DNA of 64,000 nucleotides from Chrysomallon squamiferum (taxonomy: Eukaryota > Mollusca > Gastropoda > Neomphalida > Peltospiridae). Below the pieces are notes generated by a model. It searched no databases, was not told the origin of the DNA, and saw only the letters and a list, made by a program, of their open reading frames with translations. Shown piece after piece: positions 23,614 to 38,100 of the stretch (position 1 is its first letter; every line of letters starts with the position of its first letter). The stretch is from positions 35,577,801 through 35,641,800 of the forward strand of contig CM022670.1 in NCBI GenBank assembly GCA_012295275.1, given 5' to 3'. The position numbers and the translations under genes were made by a program.

Positions 23614-25549
23614 ATGGGCTTAAGAAATTCCAAGTTAGAAAACTATTTCTTAGCTGACAGAGAACCCCGTGAAAACATTTACAAGTACATTGACAGAAAG
23701 ATTCAGCCAGATACTCGTTATCTCGACATGTGTGCCAAGACGATTGATGAAATTGTACAATACCTGTATAAAAGTCTTTCCGTTGAACTTCAACATGCTC
23801 TGTATGGGAAACTGAGTAGCGCTCAGTTGAAACAAGTCAACGTCAAAGAAATTTTGAAGGTACACGCATTTCAAAGTTTTTGTCTTTTTTGTTTTCTTTC
23901 CTTTTCTTTTCTTTATCTCTTTTTTTTTTGTTGTGTGATATTTAATTGTTTGCGATATTAAATACAAACATCATCGATAACAGTGACATCAGTCATGACG
24001 ATGATGAAAATGATGAAGATGTAATCAGCAAACTGTCTTCTACTTATTGTGTAGATTTTGAGTTTATACACACATACATAGGTGTGTGGATATTTTTGTA
24101 TTTGCATATATGTGTGTGCAATATGTATATATATATATATATATATGTTTGTATTATAGATATATATATATGAACATCGACATAATTACACAGATACAGA
24201 GTGAAACTATTTTCTACATTATATTTGTAGAAGACGTCTCATCTTTTACAGATCGTTAATTAAGAATTAAAACCACTTTTTTAATCTGAAGAATATATCT
24301 ACATACTGTTTTATCTTTCTTACTTTTCAGAGCGGATCACTTGGCAAATCGACTGCCGTGAAAGAAAAATCCGACATTGATTTAATCATTTTCCTGAACG
24401 GGATATCCAGTATCAAGGAACTGAGTGAACTGATGCCGAACATACTGGGCTGTTTAAGAAACATGATATCAGAAATGTTGAAGAGCAGCAGCATAGTGAA
24501 ATGTATTGAAGTCAAACGCGTGACGAAGTTTTCTGTTGGTCTCATACTAACAACTAGTGACGATTCAAGGATTGAAATGGATTTGCTTCCAGCACTGGAC
24601 ATCACTGAGACACGTATGTAATTTATTCAAACTTAACAAAAATAATAATAATAATAATTATAATAATGTTGATGATGATGATAGTGCATATATTTATATT
24701 TGCTGGATATACGTCCATTTCTGTGTTTATTATAGTTTATTCTCAATCATCTTGAATCAAATAACAAAGTTTTATATACAATCTTTTACTTAGGAAAACT
24801 TTTTTCCCAACAGAATCTTTGAAGAATATTTACAAAGAAATGCGCTCCTGTGATGAAGAACTTCAACGATATTACTCTTCAAGTCTGTCGCCAATTCAAA
24901 AGGATTTCGTAAACAGATTTACCCAGCCAGCCAAAGTGAAAAATCTGATCAGATTCATGAAATTTTGGGCAAAGGTATGTAATATTTTTAAACTGCTACT
25001 GAAACATTGGTTTTCTTTAATTATAATCTATATATGTATTAATTTTTTCCAAAATACATTATTTTAACACAACGAAAATGATCCCAAGAAATAACTACAG
25101 GAAAGATTTTCATTATGGTCGTCCTTTAATATTATTTATCGTTTTCACTGATGTCTTCTTCTTCTTTATGTCAACATCATTTATTTTTATATGTAGTATG
25201 CTCTTCTGAAAAACAAATTATTACTTCTTTGAATGTTGTGATACTTTATTTTAAGCCTCATTCTCGTTCTTCGTTACATTTAAAATTGCACAGGTAGCAG
25301 ACGTTCCACTCAGATCCTATTTTATTGAGTTATTAGTCATCTACAACAACAGGATGAATGATCGAGAGTACTCGCCGAGCGGCAGTTACTCTGACTTTGC
25401 CCTTTATGATCATATGAAAGAGTGCCTGCATTTTCTTTCCAAATGTGAGACGTTGAAGATAACGTTCTCAGACAACTACGACTACAGAGACTATTGGAAA
25501 ATATCTACTTCGTTAGTATAATATGAATTTTAAATTCTGCTTTAGAGAA

Positions 25550-25638
<89 letters not shown>

Positions 25639-26216
25639 CTTAGAAAACTTATTATCACTTTTTGGCTTGTTATAAAACATTTTGTGTGAAAATGTACAGT
25701 ATTTCTATTGTTTTTATTATGAACTTGTTGTCTTTTGTCTTTTAAAATTTATTATCACGTTTTTGTTTTTTGTAAAACTTTTACGTGCTAAATAAAACGG
25801 TTGGAATAACCACTCTGTCATCATTCCATAATTTGCTTTCATCTATCATCAGGAAGAGTTATTTTCATATACACTCATATATTTAAGAACAAAATAAGGT
25901 TTCATAACCAATGCCAGGGAATAGGATATAGTTCAAAGTCCGCACCGAGGACGATAGTAATTCTTTATTTTTTTCCCTTTAATACTGAACGCTCGAAAGT
26001 AAGAAATCGAAGAATATTCCAACATTTGATATATTAAAATTTTCATTGTCTTTTAAATTATTTTTTTAAAGATCATCTGGACTAAGTTCATATCTTCTTG
26101 ATCCAGCCAATCCATTCATGAATGTTGCACCGAGTCCAGAAGACGCTGTTATTGTAAGCACGAAGGCAAAAGAACTCCTCGACAACTGGGATCACATATT
26201 TGCAGAACAGAAATAA
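23614..26216 (+). CDS. OAS: 2'-5'-oligoadenylate synthase-like protein, unit 4 (complete, fused last exons)
   Basis: Exons 23614-23859, 24331-24613, 24814-24974, 25294-25511 and 26072-26216 join in frame to 350 codons. Catalytic features are kept: SGSLGKST, KSDIDLIIFL and RIEMDLLPALD (the three metal-binding aspartates), followed by LSPIQKDFVNRF and SYLLDPANPF. Exon 1 differs from unit 3 at about ten residues clustered in its second half. The gene lacks exon 5 and intron 5: a deletion of about 0.3 kb joined the first bases of exon 5 to exon 6. The frame survives as SSSGLSSYLLDP if exon 4 uses the gttagt donor. The lost segment lies before the conserved LLDPA motif. Likely active, but its C-lobe is shorter than in unit 3. 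Confidence 0.88.
25555..25637. repeat. (GA)n microsatellite in OAS intron 4, unit 4
   Basis: About 40 GA units after the exon 4 donor, as in the other units. Confidence 0.96.
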
Positions 26217-27068
26217 ATCAGGATTCTTTGTGCAATATGTTTATTGCTGAAGGACTGAAAAATATAAACTTTTCTCAGTAAGATGTATTCGATGGCAGTC
26301 TAGAATCTGGTCTAAAATAATTGTTTTGTTTGACAGATATTTCAATCATTGCTGATTTTTCTTCTTATCGTTATTGAAAGTTTATTGTAATCAGTAATGT
26401 GGTGTAATTCATATTTCGTGTTGTTGTTTTGATTGTAACATCATTGTTTCAGTTCTAGAAACGAAGTATATAAAATAATTAGATTAATCATTTAGTCTCG
26501 TAAATTAAAATTAATTGTTATGAAGTATTATCAAGATGTAAGAATGAGTGACACAAAATAATATTGGTATTAACTGTAATAACCTATGAAACGAAATACA
26601 GTTGTAACATAATACGTTTACAAATGCTTCAGCGTTTTTATTTATTTATTTTTTATTTCCAAGCAAACAGTAAGCGACACAAGACAACACACAATATTAA
26701 AAATAGTTCTTAAAAAGAAACAAGATAAAATGAACAGAGAACAGTTAACAGTTTTGGACAAACTGAGATGTCATTTCGGTGGCAATTACAAAACATAGAT
26801 ACCGCGTTATCTTTCTTAAAATCATCATGTGAAATGTATTTTTTAGAATGGATTGTCTTTAGAGATAATTTATAGCTGACATTGCAGGTTAAACCATTTA
26901 TTAAAACAAACAAGAAAAAAGACAACACACGAGCGACGGCTGACGTACACAAACAACAATTTTCAGATTCGTTTTCTTCTGTAATTAACAGTCTGAGTTT
27001 TACGTTAGAACAGAAAAACAGAAGCATCGCGTTTAGTCCATATTCCGGATCGGGTCAGTTAACAATTT
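26217..27068. other. Convergent OAS/Vg 3' spacer, unit 4
   Basis: This is the spacer between OAS and Vg stops, more diverged from units 1 and 3 than those are from each other. Minus-strand AATAAA (tttatt at 26897-26902) is kept about 170 bases past the Vg exon 30 end. No gene seen. Confidence 0.65.
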
Positions 27069-27480
27069 CTATGCAGTTGGAACACATTTCGTTGATTCTG
27101 CGACCTTCTGAGTGCTCGATTTGGGTTTACCCTTCAAGACATCGAATTTTCCTAATTTGACTTTGGTCTCGATTTTCTTAGCTTCGGGGGTGTCCATGGC
27201 AACGCAGTACAAATCCACTTTTCATTCAGCTGTTGTTGAGGCCTTGCATTTGCTTGGATATTCTTTGATTGGCAGAAGAGAGAAGCAAATCTGTTTGGTC
27301 TTCAAGGTTTTGATCAGAGTCGTCTGAGAAACTACACATGTTTCTGAAATATTTTCAAATAACATGAACGTTTATCCGACTATAATATGAAAAACATATT
27401 TCTAGGGTAGGAAAATGAGAGAAAGTATCAATTAGAAGCTATCATCATCATTATCATTGTTATTGTTATTATTATTATTA

Positions 27481-27515
<35 letters not shown>

Positions 27516-28929
27516 GTTTACTTTCGTGTTGCTCGTTATTAAATAGATTTTTTGGTTTCAAAAATAAAAACGAACTAACCAGCATGCTCTGTGGGGTAGG
27601 AGTTGGCGTATTTGCGATGAATTTTCTCATGGTGGCACTGTGGTTCTGGAATGAGGTAGCTGGACACACGTTACCCTTTGGTCCTTCGAATTCGGCTATC
27701 CACTGACCGTCAAAGTTACTGCACAAACCACAAGTCTTTTTTCTGAAAACTGGGGACACCTGTTTTGACATGAAAAATAAAATATGGTTCATCAAAAGTT
27801 TGTAAAATATGATTTTGGGGAGGATTTTTGGTTTGATTTTTTTCATTTTTTACTTTTTAAATTATTATTTAAATATTTTGTAAAAATTAGTTTTTATTAT
27901 TATTAATATTTATTTATTTTCTTTTTGTTATTTATTTTTCTTGGTTTTCTTACAACAATATGTCTTAACTGTATAAATCACAAAATAACAATGAGCTCTC
28001 CTACAAGCAATCACAGTATCAAAATACCATAAACGCCTAGAAAAATATAACTGGTGTATAATTCAATTATAGATTTGTTTATGATAGCTGTATAAAATAT
28101 GAATGTTTAATAGTGAATTATTATTCTGTGGGCAATATATTCTGGGATTTTATACCACAGATCTGATAATATAAAAGCTAGTTACTCTGTAAAACAATTC
28201 AGGGATCATAAATGATATTTCATTATATTTTTCAAAGAAGCAAAAACTCACTTGAGTTTTAACGTAATCGCCGTTTGTAAGTATTTGTAAACCAATCAAA
28301 GGAAGCTCCACCCACAAGAATCTATCAATATATATCTTCAAGGTAACAGCTTTACTGTACAGAAAGAAAGATTATACATTTAATGTTTTATAACTATTAA
28401 AACAAAGATTATGTCTTTCATATATTATAGACTTAATGTTTCATATTTGTTAAACAAAGATTATACATTTAATTTTTTATATCTATCAAAATAAAAGTTA
28501 TTTATTTAATGTTTTATATATATTAAAATAGAGGCTGTGCATTTAATATATTATACTTTTAATGTTTCTTATCTATTGAACGAAAGGTTATGTTTTTGAT
28601 ACATTTAATGTTTCGTATCTATGTAAAACAAAGATTAAACTAAAATACAAGATAGTAATAATGTACGCAAAAACTCACATGCCGTAGGTGAGTGCCTTTT
28701 CAATGATAACGGGTTTGCCTGGTTCTACTGTTTGTACGGCATTGTTAATCATCACTATGAACGTGGATCCTGAGGGAACGACGTCAACAACCCAATATTG
28801 GGTCATTATTTGCAGAGCCTGAGATGAAAAAAGTATGACTATGTGGTTGTTGATGATGATAATGATAATTATATATATATATATATATATATAATATTTT
28901 TTGGTTATTATTATTTTCAGTAGTAGTAG

Positions 28930-28967
<38 letters not shown>

Positions 28968-31900
28968 CTAAACTGACATGGTCCAACTTATTCAAATAAG
29001 ATACTGGTTTATCCCCTTATATGTAATTACGTATTAACGAACCCAGTGACGGTGTTACCTTTGCCGTAAAATCAGGAGTCGTGGGAGTAACCGTAACGAC
29101 AAACGACTTCATTGGAGAACAGTCCATCGCCAGAACAGCTCGGCAAGTTCCCATGGAGGGCATTGAGTAGTAAACGTGGTCAAACGTCTTTACGGTTTGC
29201 AGAGAAACTTCGCAGGTTGCTGAAGATAAAAGCTCATAATTATTGAAAAGCTAAAGTTTGCAAGGATTACAATGGAAACATTTACTACTTTGCATACACC
29301 TACATACACAAAGTATCTCTAACATATATAAATACAAACGTGCATATATACACAAGTAAACATTAAAATTTATGCTGTTCTTGAAAAAGGCAGCCTGATA
29401 TCAACATTATCAATTCTACACCAGTAATTGAGAGATTCGGGTTGATTTTTCTAAAACAGTGCTTTCACTTCATACTCATAATTTTGCAAAATGATCAAAG
29501 ATTATAGGTTTTAAAACATCCATAACTCAAAAATATGTTAGAACATAATGAAAACCAAAGGAAAAAGAAGATTATTTAAAGTAGTAAATATTTTTCTGCA
29601 CCATTTTGATTTTAAAGAATTTATGCAAAACGCTTATCAGCAAAGTAGTGTGGCTGGAATTTCATATCGGTAGATGGTTTAGAACAATGCTTCCAGATAT
29701 ATGATAATTACTAATCACAGATTAAGCAAGACATTCACAGAAAATTGTCAGGAAGAGAATCTTTTGAAACAAGATTAAAATACCTGGAATCGCAGTGCCA
29801 AATGGTGCATACATGGAACGTCTGAACCAAGGCTGGACCATGGTCATTGGTGTCCAGGCTGTCTTCATCATTGCTGTGGGCAAGTAATGCATCGAAGGCA
29901 TGGCCATGTTCATCCACTTCAGTGTTGTTGTTGGGGTCATAACGTAAATATCGAACTAGAAGCAGATAATTTTTATAACGTGTGTGTAACGTTTTTGTTT
30001 CTGACTGATTGTCGTTGCATTCCAGTGTACAGGAAAGGTGCAATATAATATCTCAGACTGATGAATAACTAGACTAGCCAATGGAAATAGGTATTATTTC
30101 TTTACAAAATACCTATGAATGACAGCTAACAAATGCAATGAATAAAATGTGCTTTTATTATTCATTTGTACACGATACTTACTGCCTGGTTAGAAAGTCG
30201 AGTATGGTGCAACATGTGTACAGTTCCTGTCGTTGTTACAACTGGCATATCGAACTGTGTGTTCATTCGCCAGTAGGCTGGTATGTAACTCAGCATATTC
30301 CAAACCATTGTCTTAACTGATACTGGAATCTCCTCCTGGTTAAAATAAAGGTTATAGTTTAATAGAATACGATCATTATAATAATTATTTTGATGCTTTG
30401 CTGTTGCTATTGTCTGCATTGTTGTGTTCTTTTTCTTCCTGTTAAATGTCTTTTTTACCCCGACGGAATTCTGAATAAGCTAACTGTTTGTATGTATGTG
30501 TGTCTTAGTGTATGTCTCTGTCTGCAAGTGTGCGTGTCTGTGAGCGGTCTGTGATTGTATGTTGTTAATAAAACCATAGATTCGACGAAAACATTAAATC
30601 ATTTAAATAAAACGTACCGCGACGTATTTAATCATGACATGTCCGTGCATAAGTGTGTTGATGAATGTCACAACAGGCATGCTCGGCATGTCCATGACGT
30701 CACGGCCAGAAAGGTATTTCATAAGATAGGTATCAATCTCGGGGCTTCTGGCGAATGGGCTGACTTGTGTGAATTCCCAAACCATTTGTTCAATACTCTT
30801 GCTGTAGAATATCTGACGAAAAATTTAAAAAATAAAATAAAATAAAAATAAGCGAATATATGTATTTGGAAAAAATGACTATTATTCCGCAGTTTCACCG
30901 AAGACACAACACATTACTTCATTGTGAGCTGTAATATCACGGTTAGAATGGGAAATTGCAGCCTTTCGACATACCTGTTTTATGCTTAGATTTGTATAAA
31001 TTAAAAATCAATATGTATCAGTTTTCATGCTGTCAGTCATATAAGTCAATTATTAAATCGAGGTTAAAAAGTATTTATATGTATAATTCATAATATCACT
31101 TTCAGGGTCTTGATGCATGATACAAAATACGTATTCGTTATTTACCTTTGCCATAACGGTTTTGGCAGTAAGGCCAGTTGTACCAAAGGTCATGTTGACG
31201 TAACCAGTCGTTGCCATTGGCAGAGCGCCATTCAGTACTGAAACCATCTCCTGTTTCTCTGCTGTGTATTGTTTTGTCATGGCATCAGTAGTTGGAGTGT
31301 GTGGAAGATCGACAACTTGACTTAGTGAAACGACAACCTCGTTAAGGTTCTGTTCCAGAGTTTTCACAATCAGGGTCCAAGGAGTAACAACTGGAATCTG
31401 GATCTGTTTTGAAGTGACGACAGCCTTCACTGCAGCGATCAGACCCTTCTGCTGTTGAATTACGATGGCAAGCAGGCCAGCATTAGGAGTGATACTTTCT
31501 ACGCCAAGCTGTTCAACCATCTGGATCTTCTGCTGGAACTGCATCATTCGCTGAATAACGTGTCTGATGGCCATTTCAATACTGTACGGCAAAGCTGTTG
31601 GCGTTGTAGTCTTCAGGCTTTCGACCTCAGCTTGAGTAACTTTCTGGTTTGTCATGACCATCTGCAGCGTCACCAAGACCATGTCTTGTGGCATAGGGTG
31701 ATTTGGTTGTACCTCAAGCATGTTGGCAGAGAGAACAAAGTTCTCGAAAGCTCTGGTTACAGCATATTCAATTTCAGTGCACTTAACAATCAAAATATTG
31801 ATGTTCTCAGTTACGGTGACGAAGCTGAACACATTTGGACCAATGGTGCTGCTAAGGATAACGGACTTCAGTTCGTTCAAAACGTACTTCAGATTAATCA

Positions 31901-34631
31901 TTGTTGATGTAACCTTTGCATACAAAACGATCTTAGGATCAGCGCCTGGAAGCAATACGGCATTCTTAATGGTTACAAGTTCATTCAGTATGGCTACGGT
32001 CTTGTCCACTATGACATTGATGTCTTGCATTACGACTTCAGTTGCTTGTTGTTCCATGGTGGAAAGTCGAACCAACTGTTTCAGGCTTGTAACCTTTCCG
32101 TCCAAAAGACCGACAGTCAGCTGCATTTGCTGCATTTTCTCGAGCATTGCTATTTCATCGGTACTGAATACATTTTTGACGGACAAGTATTCTACCATGA
32201 ATTTAGTGATAGCTGCAGCGCGAGTCGTTAGGGCTATAGTCTGAGTGTGAAGTTCTGCTGTTGTTTTCTCGTAACTGAATACAAGTGGCTGTGGTATCAT
32301 GAAAATATCCTTTGTGTTGATCAAATTCAGGTAGATCATATTCTGCTGCAATGCCAGCTGAATTACAACTGGAGCAACTGGAATAGTTGTAATGAGAGAT
32401 TTCAAGAGAATAGCATCAACGTTAAACAAAGACTGTTGGGTAGCTTCAACGACTTCGGTAACAGGCTGAAGTGATGGTACCTGTCCATTCATTCTGTCTG
32501 TAATAACAGATTTGAGTGCTGTAACCTGAATCTGGTTTACTTTCTTAGCTTCTTCGACAATTGCAGTTACATCAGTGGTTGGGCTTGCTGTTGGAGGTAC
32601 GACAGTGAACAGTACATCAGCGAAGGTAAGGTATGTGGTGTCCATTTCCTTCAAAAGCTGGTTGGTCTGCTGCCAGATTACATTTCCTTTCTTGATGAAG
32701 TCCATATTCATTGTCTTGTTGCCAATGATTCTGAGAACGCCCAAAGCCCGGTAGTGCTCCATGATGGCATAATGGAGAACCAGCACACTTAGGGTAAATT
32801 GTGGTTGGTGGTGATGCCTTAAACATCTTTATTTTCGCAATAAGTTCAGCCTGGATCATCTCGACCGATTTGACCAAGTACACCAGCAGTTCCTCCATCT
32901 TGGCAATTTCAACTGGATCCCATGCGACGTCTGTCAGTGACATGATACTTTCAACAACTGGTGTCATGTTTGTCAGCAGAGGGAAAAGAATTTCGATGAA
33001 CGGATCTTCGCGACTGGCAATAATCTGGAGCATTATTTTCCTGATCATCACAAGGGGTTCAACGTTTCCAGCAAGGTTCTGAATTTCTTTGCTCAAAATG
33101 GCTTTTACGGTCTGGTTCAGTGTTTGTAGAAGAGGTATGTGATGCTTAAGCTTGGTCATAAATTGAATGTTTCTCATGATTTGTTCCTGATAGAATGGAT
33201 CCAAGAGTTGTTCTGGTTTGACGATGATGCTAGGAAATTGCAGCATGGACTGAACTACCATCTAAAATGTAAGAAATAATATATAGTAAAAAAACAACAT
33301 AGATAATGTATAATGGAGACATTTAAGGATAACCATCTAATTACTTTGAAAATTTGTTATTACAAACCTTTCGTTAACGACCGAATTTTTTTTTCAGACT
33401 GAATTTTCATTTATATTTCCAAAAAATTATAAAATAAAATCAAATTAAATATTATCATAATTCTTTGCTAGAAACATATTAACATGTTGCAGGTCATTTC
33501 ACGTAACTAACACATTGAAATATAATCTAATAAATATGCTTACCTCCCATGGTTGAGTATCGTAGCCTGGCAGTGGAGTCCTAGCAACATGAGCCACCAG
33601 TTGGTGAAGCTGTCTGTCGTTAATCGTCTGCCACAACAATTCAACCTGCATTTTTCTTGGAACTACCGCAGTACTGGCATCAACAACTACTACCGCGCCC
33701 CACTTTGAACCAATGTTGATCAGTTTCTGGCTAGTGCCTAAAATCATTTGAAGTTTCTTGATCAGCTGTACAATGGTAACATCGGTAACGGTGAGATCGG
33801 GGTACTCTGGTACTGGGGTGGCCGTTTGTTCATTTATTTGTAGCTCCTGCTCAGTCTGTGCAGTCCCAGAGGGCAACAGACAGAGTGTCATAGCAGACAA
33901 CCAGCCGTCACAGTTGGATGTTGTAGGCGTGGTCACAGTGCTTGTTGGTAAACCTTCACCAGCAGCAGTAGCAGTAGCAGTACCCGTTGGCGTCGTCGGA
34001 GTCTGAGTACTAGGGGCTACGAAAGTGGAAACAAACTGCGCTTGAACCTTGATTACATTTGGAACGCTTACTCCCGGTTTCATAAATACTGCAATAGTGG
34101 TCTTGCCAGCTAGTGGGATTGGTGCCGCAGTAGCAGTGCTTGGGACTGTGACGTATCCAACCACTTCCATGCCCATAGTTGAGTTGCCATAATCATAAAC
34201 CATCTACAGTATATCGAATATAATAATTAGCATTCAGTATGGGTCAGAAAATATATAACTGTAACAAAAAGAATTCGTACTACTACTACTATTAGAACGG
34301 ACCTGACTCAAACTTCATAATTTACTTAAGGACATTTTTATAATATATTTAGTGATTACTATTGAATCTTTTTTAAAATTATAAATTAGGTATACTTTTC
34401 GTATGAGGTATCCTTTAAGGAACGTAGCTTTTGTGACAAACACACACAGACAGACACAAACACGTGCACACAAACAGACAGACGCTGACACGCTGATACA
34501 CAAACACATATATTTCTTACCTCGGTAAGACTTGCTTCTTCAACCAGTTCAATGAACTTCTTCTTCATCGTTGTCGTTCCAATAGCCTCGAATGTGTAAG
34601 GAACAACTTCAACGGCAACCAGGGGTTCGGT
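27069..34631 (-). pseudogene. Vg: Vitellogenin C-terminal half, unit 4 (exons 20-30, broken)
   Basis: Exons 34521-34631, 33544-34203, 31146-33261, 30618-30812, 30183-30335, 29784-29955, 29059-29219, 28679-28818, 28252-28354, 27580-27759 and 27069-27343 match unit 3 one to one. Three lesions break the frame. An extra base sits in exon 22 at 32791. A 22-nt deletion in exon 29, at 27667/27668, removes codons after GPKGNV. An AGA-to-TGA change lies in exon 30 (27222-27224). Exon 30 also has a Cys-to-Tyr change (near 27258) and a 3-nt deletion. Splice sites are intact. Each lesion alone would truncate the protein, so this half cannot encode a normal Vg C-terminus as assembled. The exon 22 insertion could be a sequencing error; the others look real because they sit in a region with general divergence. 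Confidence 0.85.
31146..33261 (-). pseudogene. Vg: Vg exon 22, helical region, unit 4, with 1-nt insertion
   Basis: The copy is 2116 nt against 2115 in unit 3, with only a handful of substitutions. The extra A at 32791 changes CCCAAGTG to CCCTAAGTG on the coding strand. It shifts the frame after about 157 codons, leading to a stop some 57 codons later. The remaining 550 or so codons are open in the shifted frame, so the insertion is recent or an error. Confidence 0.85.
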
Positions 34632-35064
34632 CTGTTAATATAAATGATTTTTTTTTTTTTTGTTAGATATTAACTGCCAGTATTATTTTTATTTGTAAAT
34701 CATTGATCCTTCATATGACGATTTACAGATTATGTCTTATATATATTTGTTTTTGTTCCTGTGAAGTAACGTGAACCAGTTTTCATTCTAAAACCATACG
34801 TGTGGTTCACGAAGAACAAAAACAAAAATGCATAAGCAGTCATACATTTGACTCGGAAAAGCATTGAATTTAAATAAAATATTTGTTTTAAACATTAAAA
34901 ATAAAGTCAATTCGAGGCAGATATGAATATTTAATAATAATATTAAAAAGTGATTAATAATTAAATCAAACGTACTTCCAAATCATGAAAGAAAGTGAGA
35001 ATGCAATAGTCACAAAATGTATTTAAGAAATATTTTCACTGTTTTATAATCATAATTATATGGA

Positions 35065-35069
<5 letters not shown>

Positions 35070-35098
<29 letters not shown>
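35070..35098. repeat. poly(A) tract in Vg intron 19
   Basis: About 29 A residues. It lies about 150 bases beyond the point where the unit 3 copy runs into the N gap, so it may have helped break the assembly. Confidence 0.9.
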
Positions 35099-35105
<7 letters not shown>

Positions 35106-35149
35106 CTAGTTATATTAAATAAATTCATAAGACTATCAAATAAACAAAC

Positions 35150-38100
35150 CTGTACAGGTGGAACGATTTCAGTGAACAGCTTGTGGGTAATCATGTTGTA
35201 GGTGATATTGGTAGCAATTGGTGTCATCACGTGAGTGGTTATGTGAAAAGCAGTTCCAACCTTGGTGACGAAAGCGTCAATATGCATTGAACCACGAACC
35301 TCAACAGCAGCACTGTAGAACAAATATTATTATGATTTTACTGTTGGTTTCACTTCTATGCTTTTTATTTTAAAGTAAAAAAAAAAATCACATTATTTGA
35401 ATAAGGTCGATAAAAAAATTTCAAACTGAGACATGTACCATAACAAATATTTTCATTTCTAACCACTTTAAATAGCATTTGCTCAGTATTATTATTTTTT
35501 TTTTTTTTTAATTGTTGCAATACAAATTTCTATTACAATTTCACAGACAAAATCACAACTTTGAAATGTTTAGTATTAAACGTGGACGTATAAGTAGAAA
35601 CAAGCAAAGATACCTTGTACTCAGTTTAACCATCGCTGTAGCTTCAACTGGAGCCTCTCCTGATCTCCTTGTCTCGAAGATGGAAGGTGTTACTTTGAAA
35701 GCAAGGGAACCGTTGATTCTGAAGGCAGTGGCAACTGACATGGCCATTGTGACTGGCAGACCAGCCTCTGTTGGGAAGATGATGTGTACATCGCCAAGCA
35801 TCAGATTGTCCCTCACGTCCACGGGTTGAGTGATCATCCACTTCTGTTCGTCGAAGGTCGTTGTGATCTTAGCTACAAAACATTGAAATACTGGCTCAGA
35901 ACCTAACTTTTATGTTACCTTGTTAATCTGTAGATTTCGTACATGCCACGAAAAGGTTTGCTTTTGTTTTGTGTTCTTGATTGTCTTTTTTCCAAGTATT
36001 TAAATACTTTTTATTATAAGCCTTATAAGATGATTTTCTGTTTACTTGACATATAAATAATTCTTCTTCAGAGAAATTTCGCGTTTTGTATAAATATGTA
36101 TGATTGTGTTCTACTGCTTTCAGTTTTTCTTAAATGAATCTGTAAATCAAGACTATAAAAAAAAGTGAATTTTTCTTTTAGATTTTTTCAAATCACAGAA
36201 AAAAACTCTATTTTGTCATTCTTTTTATTATGTTATAAATGCCTTTATTAATAATATCCATCATTGTTTCGTCAAATGTGAAGTATCTTAGTTCGTGTCC
36301 AAACAGTTTTATGAACGCGTGTCCTGTAGGAATTGGAAGCTGACGAATGGTTACAGCCAGCTGGAAAAAAAACAAAATTTACATTTTACATTTATTAAAC
36401 TACGGAATGACAACTTAAAACTGAAAAGTTAAATCTAACTGGAAACAGACAAACCGTTTCATTAAAGTCCAGGAGAGGAGAAAGAAACATAACTGCGGCC
36501 AATTTAAATTTTTCTAGATAAGAAATAATGTAGAAATTTCCATCTTAGTGGTTGAAAGTGTATTTTTAAAATGTTATTTCTCCCTTCATGGCAAGTTCCA
36601 TCAACAAAATATGCTTTTGGATTTTTTAGATAAAATACAAAGGGAAAATATAAATAAACTATATATTCATGCATACAATTACAGTACTTTCTGCCATGAT
36701 GACTATATTGTTATTAATATCTTCACTAAGAATCTTCTTTATTGTGGATTATTTTAGATTAAAAATAGTATGATTCACAAATAAGTATAGTTTTCATTAA
36801 GTCTCTGTTATGCCTTTTTAATAATCTCTTGAATTTTCTCTTTTCCGGTAACACTTCTTGGGGTTCTGAGGAGATCGAGAATGGATTTCTTCATAGTAAG
36901 AATACCAGTTGGTCCAATCAGTTTATCAACAACAGCTTCTAGACCCTCAGTGTGATATCCAATCTGAAGAGACAAAAGTGTTCTAATTTTCATTTCATTA
37001 TAATTCATCAACAAAAGACGATTTCATTTCTTAAGTATTTGTTTCAAGAAACGTTTTTACTATTATTTATTGTCAAACGATCGCAACGACTGTAAATTTT
37101 CGAAATGATTGTCGAAGTTTATAAATTTTCTATCTAAATTAAGTTGAATTAGTATAATTCTAGAAACTGTTTTCGTTTTACAGTTTGTTCTAAGTATTCA
37201 TTAATTAACTGGATATCTACCTCAAACATATTAGTGGCTGCGCCAAACGCCTGCACGTTAAAAACAGTACTGAGAGAAGCAGGGAGGACAGTCGAAGGTG
37301 ATCCAATTGTAGCAACGTCCATGAAGGCGAATATCTTCAGATAATCTATTTTTAAAATAATAAAACAGAGACAATGAACGTGCATTTTTACATTAGTAAG
37401 GGACAGAGAAAAAGTCTAAATATTTACAAGCACTAACTACGAAACACGTCACATAAAATACAAATTATAAACAGTTACACACACAGGCACGCGAACGCGC
37501 ACAAACATATACGAATCATACGTAAATATATACCCACGTCAGCACCCAAACACTTATCACCCACACATATTCGGAATATATACATATAAACACATAAAGT
37601 ATTAGTTTATTAATATAAACATTATATAACATTTATTAGATGCGAAAAATGATTTTTGCATATCGACAATGCGTGAAAGGAAACCCGCTTATACTCTTAT
37701 CGATTACAGTTACGTATCTTTTAAAGGCACATTCACATAGAGTAAAAATTACATTCCACTGCCTTTGATAAATAGGTGAAAATTATTGGTTTTAATGTAC
37801 TATATCAGCGGAAGGGTCGAAAATGGCTGACATTACGGAACTTAGAGTTATAGATAAAAGGAATATGATTTATATACCATTGTGTGTCATTGTGATACGG
37901 CTGAATGTCGAGTACAGGAAACCAGGATCGACCTTGGGAGCGTACTGCAGAGCAATAGAGCAATTCTTAGTGCTGAAAAGCATAATGAAATACAATTGTA
38001 TCATTTCCGAAACATCCAACACAGCATGCGATGTTGTTCCTTTGAGAAAGTTGACAATTAATGAACGCTTAAGAAAATAACAGATATATCACTCGTATTT

